Origin: Treponema sp.
Lineage (GTDB): Bacteria; Spirochaetota; Spirochaetia; Treponematales; Breznakiellaceae
Assembly (NCBI GenBank): GCA_009786715.1
Contig: WQRN01000002.1
Location: 1-52,489 of the forward strand
Direction of reading: 5' to 3'
Length of the DNA: 52,489 bases
The notes beneath the pieces were generated by a model. The model made no database searches. It was not told the DNA's origin and saw only the letters and a list, made by a program, of their open reading frames with translations. Positions 7,822-16,162 of this stretch are shown here, one piece after another; within the stretch, counting starts at the first letter, position 1; every line of letters starts with the position of its first letter. A program made the position numbers and the translations under genes.

Positions 7822-8616
7822 ATGGCTTTTGACGAGTTTATAACGCCGCTTACAATGGGAAATTACACTGTAAGGTTCTGCGAGAACGAAAAAGAGCTAA
7901 AAGATTATCAGGACTTGCGGTACAGGTATTTAATTCTGGAATTCGATCCCGGCAAGAAGGATGACGCAAAAGAAGGCGTCACCGATTTTAACATGGATTA
8001 CGATAAAAACACGGCGCAATTATGCGCGTTTTTCACAGATCCCGAAACAGGCAAAACGGAGCTTGTCGGCGGCTACATCCTTATGCGTTTTAAAAAAGAA
8101 GACGATTTTTGCAAAATAACTTTAAAATACGATTTAAGCAACTTGTTAAAATATAAATTTGAAATTTGTGAAATTTCCCGCGCGGTTTTACACCCGAACC
8201 ACCGCAGCAGTTATGTTACAAAATTATTATGGGACGGGATTAAATCCTATGTGTTAAAATACAAACTTAGATATATCATCGGAACCATGAGTTTTATGGG
8301 TTTGGATCCTCTTAAGTATATTCAAGCCGCAAGTTATCTGCATTACAAATACCGGATGCCGGAAGATATAATGGTGCGCCCCGTAGAATCCAGCGCGTAT
8401 TATCACAAATATCTTGATCAGGAAAGCGTTAATAAAAAAACAGCAGTCGGACAGCTTCCGCCTTTGCTGAAAGGTTTGCTTATGTTAGGCGCAAAAACAG
8501 GCGATGGTTTTTATATCGACCATGATTTAGGAGTTGTTGAAACCTTCGCCGTCCTTGACAATCATTTAAATAATTACGACATGAGCAATTTCGCTAAAAA
8601 GAAAGCGCTTTCCTAG
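7822..8616 (+). CDS. olsB: OlsB-like amino-acid N-acyltransferase (GNAT fold)
   Basis: A 264-residue protein matching the OlsB/hemolysin-like acyltransferase family, which transfers a 3-hydroxyacyl group from ACP to the alpha-amino group of ornithine to form lyso-ornithine lipid. Landmarks are the LRYRYLILEFD opening, ICEISRAVLHPNHRS, LLWDGIKSYV, a SFMGLDP block, ASYLHYKYR and the C-terminal LPPLLKGLLMLGAKTGDGF. No other start is available because TAA lies six bases before the ATG; the AAGGAG at 7802-7807 is unusually far away (14 bases). It follows the PlsC-like gene by 66 bases in the same direction. The exact amino-acid acceptor cannot be read from sequence. Confidence 0.78.
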   Translation: MAFDEFITPLTMGNYTVRFCENEKELKDYQDLRYRYLILEFDPGKKDDAKEGVTDFNMDYDKNTAQLCAFFTDPETGKTELVGGYILMRFKKEDDFCKITLKYDLSNLLKYKFEICEISRAVLHPNHRSSYVTKLLWDGIKSYVLKYKLRYIIGTMSFMGLDPLKYIQAASYLHYKYRMPEDIMVRPVESSAYYHKYLDQESVNKKTAVGQLPPLLKGLLMLGAKTGDGFYIDHDLGVVETFAVLDNHLNNYDMSNFAKKKALS

Positions 8617-8626
8617 AAAATAAATC

Positions 8627-10540
8627 CTAATTAAAAAGCTTAACCAGCCATGTGCTGAGCCACGGAAGATACGTTACCAAAAGCACAACCACCAGCCGCA
8701 CGAGCAGGAATGGCGAAACATATTTGCAAATCTCCACAAACGGTTTTTGGAAACGGTACGAAGAAAGGAAAAGGTTTAGACCGACAGGAGGCGTGATATA
8801 CCCTACTTCGAGATTCACAAGGAAAATAATTCCTAAATGCACAGGATCTATTCCGTAAATTTCCCCAAGCGGAATGATGAGCGGAAGCACAACAAGTATC
8901 GCCGAGAACATATCCAGAACAAAGCCGATGATTAAAAGAGCGGCGTTCAAAAGAAGAAGGAAAGCCCATTTTGAGGAAATAGCGGTATGCATCCACGCCG
9001 CGACATTCGACGGCGCCTGAGTGTCAATAATGTAGTACGAAAACGCTTTCGCAAGCGCAAGGATTATTAACACGCCGCCGATTATCGGCATCGCCTTATC
9101 GAAAATTCCCTTAATATCTTTTAATTTAATATCGCGGTGGATAAAAACTTCTGCAATAAAAATATACAAAACAGCCGCGGCTCCAAGCTGAACCAGATCC
9201 AGAATCCCGTTGAAATACGCGATAATTAAAAATATAGGAAGTAAAATTTCCAAACTGGAATTTTTTAAAGAAATCATCGCCTTTTTAAATTCAAATTTTT
9301 CAACAGGGATTTTTACCTTTATGGAAATGACAATACCAAAAATAATCATTGCTACAACAAGAAGAATGCCCGGTATTATTCCGCCCATAAACAAATGCAG
9401 AATATTTACCTGCATAACAGTTCCGACTAAAATCAACGCAAGGCTGGGCGGAAAAAGCACGCCGATACTGCCGACAGATGTTAAAAGCCCGATGGAAAAT
9501 TTTTCCGGGTATTTTAAATGATCGCTTAATATCGCGTAAAGAATTCCGCCTAACGCAAGAATCGTAACGCCGGACGCTCCTGTAAACGAAGTAAAAAACG
9601 CGCAGATAACAACAGTTACTATTATGATTCCTCCGGGAAGCCAGCTGAAGAAACTGCGGAATGTATTAACAAGCCGCTCCCCCGCTTTGCTCTCGGAAAG
9701 GAAAAACCCGACAATCGTAAACAGCGGAATCGCGATAATGTTATGATTAACAAGTCCGAAATAAATGTTAACGGCGACAGAATCCTGTTCTCCGCCTGAA
9801 GCCTGAAGCAGTAAAAGAGAAAGTCCGCCTAAAATAATAAACAGCGGTATTCCGCCGAGCGCCGCGATAATAAGAAAAACAACAAGCGGGATTTTTGAAT
9901 ACCAGGCAATATCCATAAAAACATCGCAAATTGTAAATACCGCGTCCGGCATATTAAAACCCCAAATCAATTTCGCGATAGAGGGAAAAGCGGCAACGGT
10001 TCCTAAAACAATTACAATCACGGGGAAAACAATTTTCCAGCCTGTAAGTTTTGCTCTGCGGGCGAAACGAACGGCAAGAATGAAAAAAGCGAGCGGTATA
10101 ATTGAAGCGAGAACGCGTCTTGGAACAAAACCTACCATACTGGTATCAAGACCCATCTTGATAAATGAAACTGAACTCCACGCGATTAAAACAGAAACAA
10201 AAGAAGAAATAAGATTGGAAAAAATATTTAACTTATTTCTGATCGAACCTTCCGGCAGATACTGTACCATTGATATCGCAAGATGCGATTCATTTCTTGT
10301 GCAGATCATCCCGGCGATAAGAGCAGTGAATAACAAAAAGTGCGCGATAAACCCTGTGGAAGCTGGAATGCCTGTTTTGAAAAAAAAGTGCACGGCTATT
10401 TCCAGCAATGGGAACACAGCCATTAAAACAATAACTGTTATGCAGGAAATATCTTCGATTAGATACAATACCGATTTTACATTCCCTCCCTGCTGCTTGA
10501 TCGTTTGAAAACGATCCGGCGTAATTGGTTGAGATTCCAC
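8627..10540 (-). CDS. TRAP transporter fused membrane subunits (TatQ-M, DctQM type)
   Basis: A 637-residue integral membrane protein in which the small DctQ-like subunit (about residues 20-190, four helices) is fused to the large DctM-like subunit (about 210-637, a dozen helices). DctM landmarks are GIPLFIILGG, FFTSFTGASGVTILALGG, GSIGVLFPPSLALILVG and a C-terminal GYITPPVGLNLF. It drives sodium- or proton-coupled uptake of a substrate handed over by the periplasmic protein encoded just upstream. The start is GTG at 10540, with AAAGGG nine bases upstream, two bases after the tatP stop. The order TatT-TatP-TatQM matches T. pallidum tp0956-0958. Confidence 0.92.
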   Translation of the reverse strand: MESQPITPDRFQTIKQQGGNVKSVLYLIEDISCITVIVLMAVFPLLEIAVHFFFKTGIPASTGFIAHFLLFTALIAGMICTRNESHLAISMVQYLPEGSIRNKLNIFSNLISSFVSVLIAWSSVSFIKMGLDTSMVGFVPRRVLASIIPLAFFILAVRFARRAKLTGWKIVFPVIVIVLGTVAAFPSIAKLIWGFNMPDAVFTICDVFMDIAWYSKIPLVVFLIIAALGGIPLFIILGGLSLLLLQASGGEQDSVAVNIYFGLVNHNIIAIPLFTIVGFFLSESKAGERLVNTFRSFFSWLPGGIIIVTVVICAFFTSFTGASGVTILALGGILYAILSDHLKYPEKFSIGLLTSVGSIGVLFPPSLALILVGTVMQVNILHLFMGGIIPGILLVVAMIIFGIVISIKVKIPVEKFEFKKAMISLKNSSLEILLPIFLIIAYFNGILDLVQLGAAAVLYIFIAEVFIHRDIKLKDIKGIFDKAMPIIGGVLIILALAKAFSYYIIDTQAPSNVAAWMHTAISSKWAFLLLLNAALLIIGFVLDMFSAILVVLPLIIPLGEIYGIDPVHLGIIFLVNLEVGYITPPVGLNLFLSSYRFQKPFVEICKYVSPFLLVRLVVVLLVTYLPWLSTWLVKLFN

Positions 10541-10542
10541 CT

Positions 10543-11565
10543 TTAATTTCCCTTTCGAAGTTCAGTCAGGATGCTTTTAATCCTAAAATAATAATCTCTG
10601 TTAAATGTCGGTCTTGAGCCGCCGATCAGCCTTTCTTCGTATTTGTCGGTATCATCATACCAAATTTGACTCTGCGCCGAAGTAAGATTATTTACAATTA
10701 AGCCGTGTCTTGTCATTTCTGTAAGAGCGTCTGAATCAAGTTTTATGATTGAAGTTTCAATTTCTTTTTCCACTTTTTTACAGGCTTCCATAAGGGCAGG
10801 TTTAAATCTCTCAGGAATTCTGCGCCATGTTATTTCGTTCATTAAAATACCGCCCATGAAGGGAGCGACATTTATACTCGACATATTCTTGGCGACGCCG
10901 AACAGCTGCGTTCCAGCGGCAAAAACAGGGCTGATATAAGTTACGTCTATTCTTCCGCTCTGAAGAGACATTACAATTTCTGTTAAATCGGCGGCGACAA
11001 CCTGATAACCCATCTGTCTGAAAGCCTGCATTAATTCAGGCTGATCCTGACTTGAACCAAGCCTGATTCTCCGTAAATCATCGGGAGTTACGATAGGCGA
11101 TTTCGCGAACAGCTTAACCCATCCGGCATTTGCCCATGCAAGGGTAATAAAACCGTTCTGCTGCATTTTCGCTTCAAGATCTGGTTTAATTCTGCGAAGG
11201 ACTTCATTAAGCTCGGCATCGTTCCTTATTAAAAAAGGATAACTTACAGCCATTAATTCGGGAGTAACCGTATTTAATCCCATTGTTGTAAAAACAGCGG
11301 CTTGTATCTGATTACTTTTTAACAGAGCCATTACCTGCGCTTCGCTGCCGGCAGTCCCGCCGTGAAAAACCTTCATGACTATCTGACCGCTGGTTATCTT
11401 TGACCATTCAGCCGCCAGCCGGTTAATTGACTGACCCCACGGAGTATTTTCAGGTACAAGCGAGGCAAGTTTGATTTCCATTGTTCTTTGAGCAAAAACA
11501 GGGCTCGCCAAAACCAGCAGAATCAAGATGATAAATAGTAACCTAAAGCTGTAAAAATTTTTCAT
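10543..11565 (-). CDS. TRAP transporter periplasmic solute-binding protein (TatP, DctP family)
   Basis: 340 residues including a signal peptide (MKNFYSFRLLFIILILLVLA ending near VFAQ). The start at 11565 has AAGGAG seven bases upstream; the longer frame starts inside tatT. The DctP fold is recognisable from IKLASLVPENTPWGQ, VFHGGTAGSEAQVM, a LRRIRLGSSQD segment where the ligand-carboxylate-binding Arg normally sits, and SLQSGRIDVTYISP. It captures an organic-acid-like ligand in the periplasm and delivers it to TatQM. The ligand is unknown. In T. pallidum the cognate protein partners the TPR lipoprotein TatT, here the gene just upstream. Confidence 0.92.
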   Translation of the reverse strand: MKNFYSFRLLFIILILLVLASPVFAQRTMEIKLASLVPENTPWGQSINRLAAEWSKITSGQIVMKVFHGGTAGSEAQVMALLKSNQIQAAVFTTMGLNTVTPELMAVSYPFLIRNDAELNEVLRRIKPDLEAKMQQNGFITLAWANAGWVKLFAKSPIVTPDDLRRIRLGSSQDQPELMQAFRQMGYQVVAADLTEIVMSLQSGRIDVTYISPVFAAGTQLFGVAKNMSSINVAPFMGGILMNEITWRRIPERFKPALMEACKKVEKEIETSIIKLDSDALTEMTRHGLIVNNLTSAQSQIWYDDTDKYEERLIGGSRPTFNRDYYFRIKSILTELRKGN

Positions 11566-11587
11566 ATAACGCTCCTTAATAAACATT

Positions 11588-12556
11588 TTACCAGTTGTTA
11601 TCGTCCCAGTCATCCCAGTTGTCACCGGAATCAAAAAGGATAAATAAACCTGATGCGGTATCTAAAAGATGCCGCGCTTTCCGCTGAGAAATAATATTAA
11701 CCAGCCTGTTCGGCGGATTTGCCTCAATATCAATTTCCAGCGCTTTATTCAACATTTCTTTAAATTTATCATAGTTTTGAGTTGGAATACATACCGCCTG
11801 CGCGTAGGATACATAGGGCCCCGCGGAAAGGAAACTTGATTTTTCCAGCGCCTTTTGAAAATGGAAATCCACCTTGGTTTTATCGCTTCCCATCCCGTCG
11901 GGAACCGATGCGTGGAACAGCAGAAGAAAGTCGTCCAAAGCGCCCTGATTAAAATCGGGGTCAAGCTCATAGGCGCGTTCGACAAGGGAGTAAAATTCCA
12001 TAATTCTCACGCCGAGGTCAAGATCAAACGGATTGAGGGAATAAGCCGAAAGCCCGGCGGCCGCTGACCAGTACAGAGCCGGTATATCTTCCTTTTTTGT
12101 CTTCACCAGAACCTGGGGAAGCGTCCCATTTTTGAAAGCGGCGGAAAATCCCGGATATTTTAACTCCAGACCTCTGTACAGGAGGTTAAGCCCCCTCAAA
12201 TAGAGCTTTTTTGAACGGTCGATGGCTTCCTGGCGCTCCTGATACCTGCTCTGCGGAAGCATTTCAGCCGGTCCCTGGACAAAGGCATTGGCGTACATTA
12301 CGAACATAGAGCCTGTCATATTGATAAGCCCCTGATGATCCGGGTTCTGGGAAAGCAGAGCTTCATACATTTTTATGGCAAAGGGAATGGCATCCCCTAC
12401 GAGCTGGGGGTCATTATCCCCTGTGAAGACATCGGAACTGCCCTCGCCTGTGAGAGCATCGGCTACCAGGTTCATTGCCAGTTTATTTACTGAACAAGAG
12501 GGGAGACAGAGGCAGCAGGCGGTCAGAATTATGAAAAGACTGTTTTGAACCTTCAT
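11588..12556 (-). CDS. TatT, TRAP-associated TPR lipoprotein
   Basis: 322 residues with a lipoprotein signal (hydrophobic core ending LPSC; Cys about residue 20). The mature part is all-helical with TPR-like repeats (IPFAIKMYEALLSQNPDHQ, YRGLELKYPGF, YWSAAAGLSAYSLNP), matching the TatT family described in T. pallidum, which forms a trimer and binds TatP. It probably helps hand ligand to the permease. Start 12556 has AGAGGT six bases upstream, and a TATAAT lies further upstream in the AT-rich gap. An unusual acidic Trp-rich end (DSGDNWDDWDDNNW) overlaps the longer frame of tatP but not its chosen start. First gene of the operon. Confidence 0.88.
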   Translation of the reverse strand: MKVQNSLFIILTACCLCLPSCSVNKLAMNLVADALTGEGSSDVFTGDNDPQLVGDAIPFAIKMYEALLSQNPDHQGLINMTGSMFVMYANAFVQGPAEMLPQSRYQERQEAIDRSKKLYLRGLNLLYRGLELKYPGFSAAFKNGTLPQVLVKTKKEDIPALYWSAAAGLSAYSLNPFDLDLGVRIMEFYSLVERAYELDPDFNQGALDDFLLLFHASVPDGMGSDKTKVDFHFQKALEKSSFLSAGPYVSYAQAVCIPTQNYDKFKEMLNKALEIDIEANPPNRLVNIISQRKARHLLDTASGLFILFDSGDNWDDWDDNNW

Positions 12557-12671
12557 TTTATACCTCTTTTATTATATCATAATATTAAAAAAAAAGAGCG
12601 AATTTGGTTACATTTTTTAAATTCTTGTATTTAACAATTTAACAATTTTAGATAATATGTTACCATAAGGC

Positions 12672-13607
12672 ATGAAGGCAATAACCGCGGAAAGATTAAC
12701 AAAGGTTTACTCAAGCGGAAAAAGAGCCTTGAGCAGTGTCGATTTATCCATAAATGAAGGCGAAATTTTCGGATTTTTGGGTCCAAACGGAGCCGGTAAA
12801 ACCACCGCCGTTAAAGTCCTGAACGGGATGCTGCAGCCTTCGGAAGGGTCATGCAGTATATTCGGCATCGATTCATCGAGCGCAGCCGAAAAGATACACG
12901 CGATATCCGGCGTAGTTACAGAACACGCGCAAATGTACAACAATCTTACAGGACTTCAGAATCTTTTATTTTTCGGCTCTGTCTTCGGCATTAATGAGGA
13001 TACGGCAAGACAAAGATCTTTTGATATACTGGACAGCCTTTCTCTCTCAGACGCGTACGATCAAAAACTAGGCGAATATTCAACCGGAATGCGGCAAAGA
13101 CTTTCACTGGCGCGCGCTCTGCTTCATGAGCCGAAAATTCTATTTTTGGACGAACCGACATCCGGGCTGGATCCGGAAAGCGCGCTGAGCGTTAACAATT
13201 TAATAAAAAGCCTTGCGCGCGAAAAAGGCACAACTGTTTTTCTTTGCACGCATCAATTGCGGTATGCCGAAGAAATCTGCACAAAGTACGGTTTAATAAG
13301 CGAAGGTGTTTTGCTTGCCGCGGGTTCTCTTGACGAGCTTCATTCGCAGGTTTTTACCGGGCTTACGGTTAAAATAAAAGCTGATAAATATCCGGAACAG
13401 CCGGGAATACAAAAGATCAGCGAATACATCACGATCGAGGTAAAGTCACAGGAAGATATTCCCGCGTTTGTAAAACAAATCGTAGACACGGACGGCAAGG
13501 TATACCACGTAACAGCGCACAAACATTCGCTGGAAGAAATTTATTTCGCAATGATAGAAGAAAAGGAGGCCAAAAATGTTAAACAAAATGCAAGCGGCAA
13601 TTATTAA
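12672..13607 (+). CDS. ABC transporter ATP-binding protein
   Basis: 311-residue ATPase of the ABC-2 exporter type. Walker A is GPNGAGKTT (about residue 40), the signature is YSTGMRQRLSLARAL, Walker B is KILFLDEPTSGLD, and the switch histidine is in FLCTHQL. A C-terminal 90-residue extension follows, as in NatA/DrrA-like proteins. It overlaps the permease gene by 32 bases, so the two act together. The substrate cannot be told; neighbours give no hint. The upstream 115 bases are AT-rich and contain an 8-bp tandem duplication (TTTAACAA, 12630-12645); AAGG lies too close to the ATG to be a normal Shine-Dalgarno. Confidence 0.9.
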   Translation: MKAITAERLTKVYSSGKRALSSVDLSINEGEIFGFLGPNGAGKTTAVKVLNGMLQPSEGSCSIFGIDSSSAAEKIHAISGVVTEHAQMYNNLTGLQNLLFFGSVFGINEDTARQRSFDILDSLSLSDAYDQKLGEYSTGMRQRLSLARALLHEPKILFLDEPTSGLDPESALSVNNLIKSLAREKGTTVFLCTHQLRYAEEICTKYGLISEGVLLAAGSLDELHSQVFTGLTVKIKADKYPEQPGIQKISEYITIEVKSQEDIPAFVKQIVDTDGKVYHVTAHKHSLEEIYFAMIEEKEAKNVKQNASGNY

Positions 13608-14370
13608 AAAAGACATTTACAACATCACCTCCAACAAACGCACGATGAGCGCTCTTGTCGTTGTGCCGATCATGATGGTAGTAGTAATGCCTGTTATATT
13701 TATATCGATAATTCTTTTCACGCCCGAAGATTCATCCGATATGACTGAACTACTGCAGATTCTTCAATATGTAAAAGTTGAAAGCGGCGATACGCGCCAT
13801 CAGTTAATCCTGATGATACTGGATTATGTTATACCAATGTTTTTTCTTTTAATACCGATCATGGCTTCTTCTGTAATGGCGTCAAGCTCTTTTGTAGGAG
13901 AAAAAGAAAAGAGCACCCTAGAAACCCTCCTCTACTGCCCCCTTTCTCTGAAAGAAATATTCAACGCTAAAATATCAGCTTCATTTATATTAAGCATGAT
14001 TGTGTCATATTCCTCGTTCATCATTATGATTATCACAGTGGAAGCGTATTTATTAATAGCAGATAAAACGCTTTTTACTCCAAACATCAACTGGCTTACA
14101 ATGATGCTCCTTGTTTCGCCCGCCGCTGCTCTTATTTCAATTAACATGATTGTCCGCGGCTCCGCCAAATCGCAAACCTCCGAAGAAGCTCAGCAGAGCA
14201 GCTTATTTTTAGTGATGCCTGTAATTTTATTAATAATCGGTCAATTCACAGGCATTATGATGATGGGCCCCCACATATTCCTCATCCTCGGCGCCGTATT
14301 GGCAGTGATAGCTATACTGACTTTTAAAAACTCTTATAATAAATTCACTTACGAAAAATTATTAAAGTAA
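13576..14370 (+). CDS. ABC-2 type exporter permease
   Basis: 264 residues with about six membrane helices: one near the N-terminus (VVVPIMMVVVMPVIFISIIL), and others across the middle and C-terminus. The cytoplasmic segment SSFVGEKEKSTLETLLYCPL is the conserved ABC-2/NatB motif (GEKExxTLExLL). It has an AAGGAGG Shine-Dalgarno and starts inside the ATPase gene. With that ATPase it forms an exporter of the sodium/drug type; the substrate is unknown. Its stop codon abuts the stop codon of the convergent phosphohexomutase with no base between. Confidence 0.88.
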   Translation: MLNKMQAAIIKKDIYNITSNKRTMSALVVVPIMMVVVMPVIFISIILFTPEDSSDMTELLQILQYVKVESGDTRHQLILMILDYVIPMFFLLIPIMASSVMASSSFVGEKEKSTLETLLYCPLSLKEIFNAKISASFILSMIVSYSSFIIMIITVEAYLLIADKTLFTPNINWLTMMLLVSPAAALISINMIVRGSAKSQTSEEAQQSSLFLVMPVILLIIGQFTGIMMMGPHIFLILGAVLAVIAILTFKNSYNKFTYEKLLK

Positions 14371-16122
14371 TCAATCTCCGATAACAGCGCGAATATCTTT
14401 CTTAATCGCTTCCAGTTTTTTACCGGCTTCAGCTTTTGCCGCCTCAAGCCCGCCTGAGCCGACTTCGCTGCAGCAGGAAGCGTAGAATTTTATTTTAGGC
14501 TCTGTGCCGCTTGGGCGGGCGCTTACCACAGTGCCGTCCGCAAGGAAGAACTGAAGCACGTCGCTAGGCGGCAGGCCTTCCGCGCCGTTTTTAATATCGC
14601 GCACTTTGGAAATCGCGATGCCGCCTAAAGTCTTCGGCGGATTTTTGCGGTATTCGTCCATGATGCCGTTCATAATCGATGGTCCCTGAGGCCCCTTGAA
14701 ATATTTGGAGATTCCCATTTCCTGCCAGTAGCCGCAGATTTCATAAAGTTCGTCAAGACGGTCTAAAAGACTCTTTCCGTTGCTGCGCCAGTACAATGTC
14801 ATTTCAGCGGTTAAAGCGGCGGCGCTTACGCCGTCCTTGTCGCGGACTTCGGTTTCAATATTGTAGCCGTAACTTTCTTCCGTGCCGAAAACATAAAATT
14901 TTCCTCCGGCTTCGCCGTTTTCCCACTTGCGCACAACGTCTGCTATCCATTTAAAACCTGTTAAACATTCATAACATTCTCTGCCGTAATGCTCGGCGAC
15001 TTTTTTCTGCATTCCCGTAGTTACGATTGAGTTTACCATCGCGGCGTTCTCAGGAAGTTTTCCAAGTTCTTTTAACGAAAGGAAAATATAATCCGCAAGA
15101 AGAACGCCCATCTGGTTGCCTGTTACAAGAGCAAAACCGCCATTTTTATCGGGAACAGCGATGCCGAAGCGGTCGGCGTCAGGGTCTGTCGCCATGACAA
15201 CATCGGCTTTTTCCTTCGCGCCGAGTTTTATAGCCATATCAAGAGCGGCGGCTTCTTCCGGGTTGGGGAAGGAGACTGTCGGGAAATTACCGTTACCTTC
15301 TCGCTGCTCCGGAACGGTGATCACATTTAAACCTAGGTCGCCCAGAATTTTTTCAACATGAAGGGCGCCTGTCCCGTGAAGAGGCGTATAAACTATTTTT
15401 ACTTCTTTTGCTTTTTGTTTAATAAGTTCAGGTCTGAACAACCGCGATTTAACCATCGCCTGATACGGTTCGTCAACTTCTTTATCGATGATAACAAGAA
15501 GACCTTTGTCTAAAGCGTCTTTGCGAGGAATTTCTTTTATGTCTTTTACAGCGTTAACCTCGTCTATGATGCCGGCATCATGAGGAGGAATTACCTGCGA
15601 GCCGTCGTTCCAGTATGCCTTGTAGCCGTTGTACTGGGGAGGATTGTGGCTTGCCGTTACAACAATGCCCGTGTCGCAGCCGAAATGGCGGATTGCGAAT
15701 GATAATTCCGGCGTTGGCCTTAACGAAGAAAATAAATAAGTTTTAATATTATTAGCGGCAAAAATAAGAGCCGCAGCTTCCGCGAATTCCGCTGAATAAT
15801 GGCGGCTGTCAAACGCGATAACGGCTTTTAAACCATTGCCGCCTTCGATTGCCGCCTTTGCCGGAAATGTTTTAACAAGGTATGTCGCAAGCCCCTGAGT
15901 CGCGCTTTTTACAACAAGGGTGTTCATGCGGTTATAGCCGCCGCCGATTACCCCGCGAAGCCCGCCTGTGCCGAATTCTAAATTCTGATAAAAACGATCT
16001 TCAAGCTCTTTTTCCGCTTCCGGATCTCCCTTGGAAAGAAGCTTTTCAACCTCGCCTCTAAAATTGGAATCTTTTTCTCTTGCGATATAATCCTTTACTT
16101 TTTCTAATATTTCCGCCTTCAT
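14371..16122 (-). CDS. Phosphohexomutase (phosphoglucomutase/phosphomannomutase)
   Basis: 583-residue cytosolic alpha-D-phosphohexomutase, interconverting hexose 1- and 6-phosphates and feeding glycogen, sugar nucleotide and glycolytic pools. The four signature regions are present: GIVVTASHNPPQYNGYK with the phosphoserine, the DPDADRFG metal loop, the GTEESYGYN sugar loop and RPSGTEPKIKFY phosphate loop. Length and the FGTGGLRG start fit the bacterial PgcA/PgmB-like group rather than short ManB or GlmM. AAGGAGAGG precedes the ATG. A second, diverged member of the superfamily lies at 49.3 kb, so substrate specificity may be split between them. Confidence 0.92.
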   Translation of the reverse strand: MKAEILEKVKDYIAREKDSNFRGEVEKLLSKGDPEAEKELEDRFYQNLEFGTGGLRGVIGGGYNRMNTLVVKSATQGLATYLVKTFPAKAAIEGGNGLKAVIAFDSRHYSAEFAEAAALIFAANNIKTYLFSSLRPTPELSFAIRHFGCDTGIVVTASHNPPQYNGYKAYWNDGSQVIPPHDAGIIDEVNAVKDIKEIPRKDALDKGLLVIIDKEVDEPYQAMVKSRLFRPELIKQKAKEVKIVYTPLHGTGALHVEKILGDLGLNVITVPEQREGNGNFPTVSFPNPEEAAALDMAIKLGAKEKADVVMATDPDADRFGIAVPDKNGGFALVTGNQMGVLLADYIFLSLKELGKLPENAAMVNSIVTTGMQKKVAEHYGRECYECLTGFKWIADVVRKWENGEAGGKFYVFGTEESYGYNIETEVRDKDGVSAAALTAEMTLYWRSNGKSLLDRLDELYEICGYWQEMGISKYFKGPQGPSIMNGIMDEYRKNPPKTLGGIAISKVRDIKNGAEGLPPSDVLQFFLADGTVVSARPSGTEPKIKFYASCCSEVGSGGLEAAKAEAGKKLEAIKKDIRAVIGD

Positions 16123-16149
16123 ATTACCTCTCCTTTTTTGTCAGGTAAT

Positions 16150-16158
16150 ATTATAGCA
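16150..16158 (-). promoter_or_regulatory. Extended -10 promoter for the phosphohexomutase
   Basis: On the minus strand TGC-TATAAT is an extended -10 element, placed in the 40-base gap after the sensor-kinase gene, with a Shine-Dalgarno-bearing leader of about 20 bases. It suggests separate expression of the mutase. Confidence 0.45.
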
Positions 16159-16162
16159 TACT

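Noticed and set aside
8600..8611. Palindrome GAAAGCGCTTTC at the end of olsB as a terminator
   Set aside because: It has no loop and no following T-run, and lies within codons.
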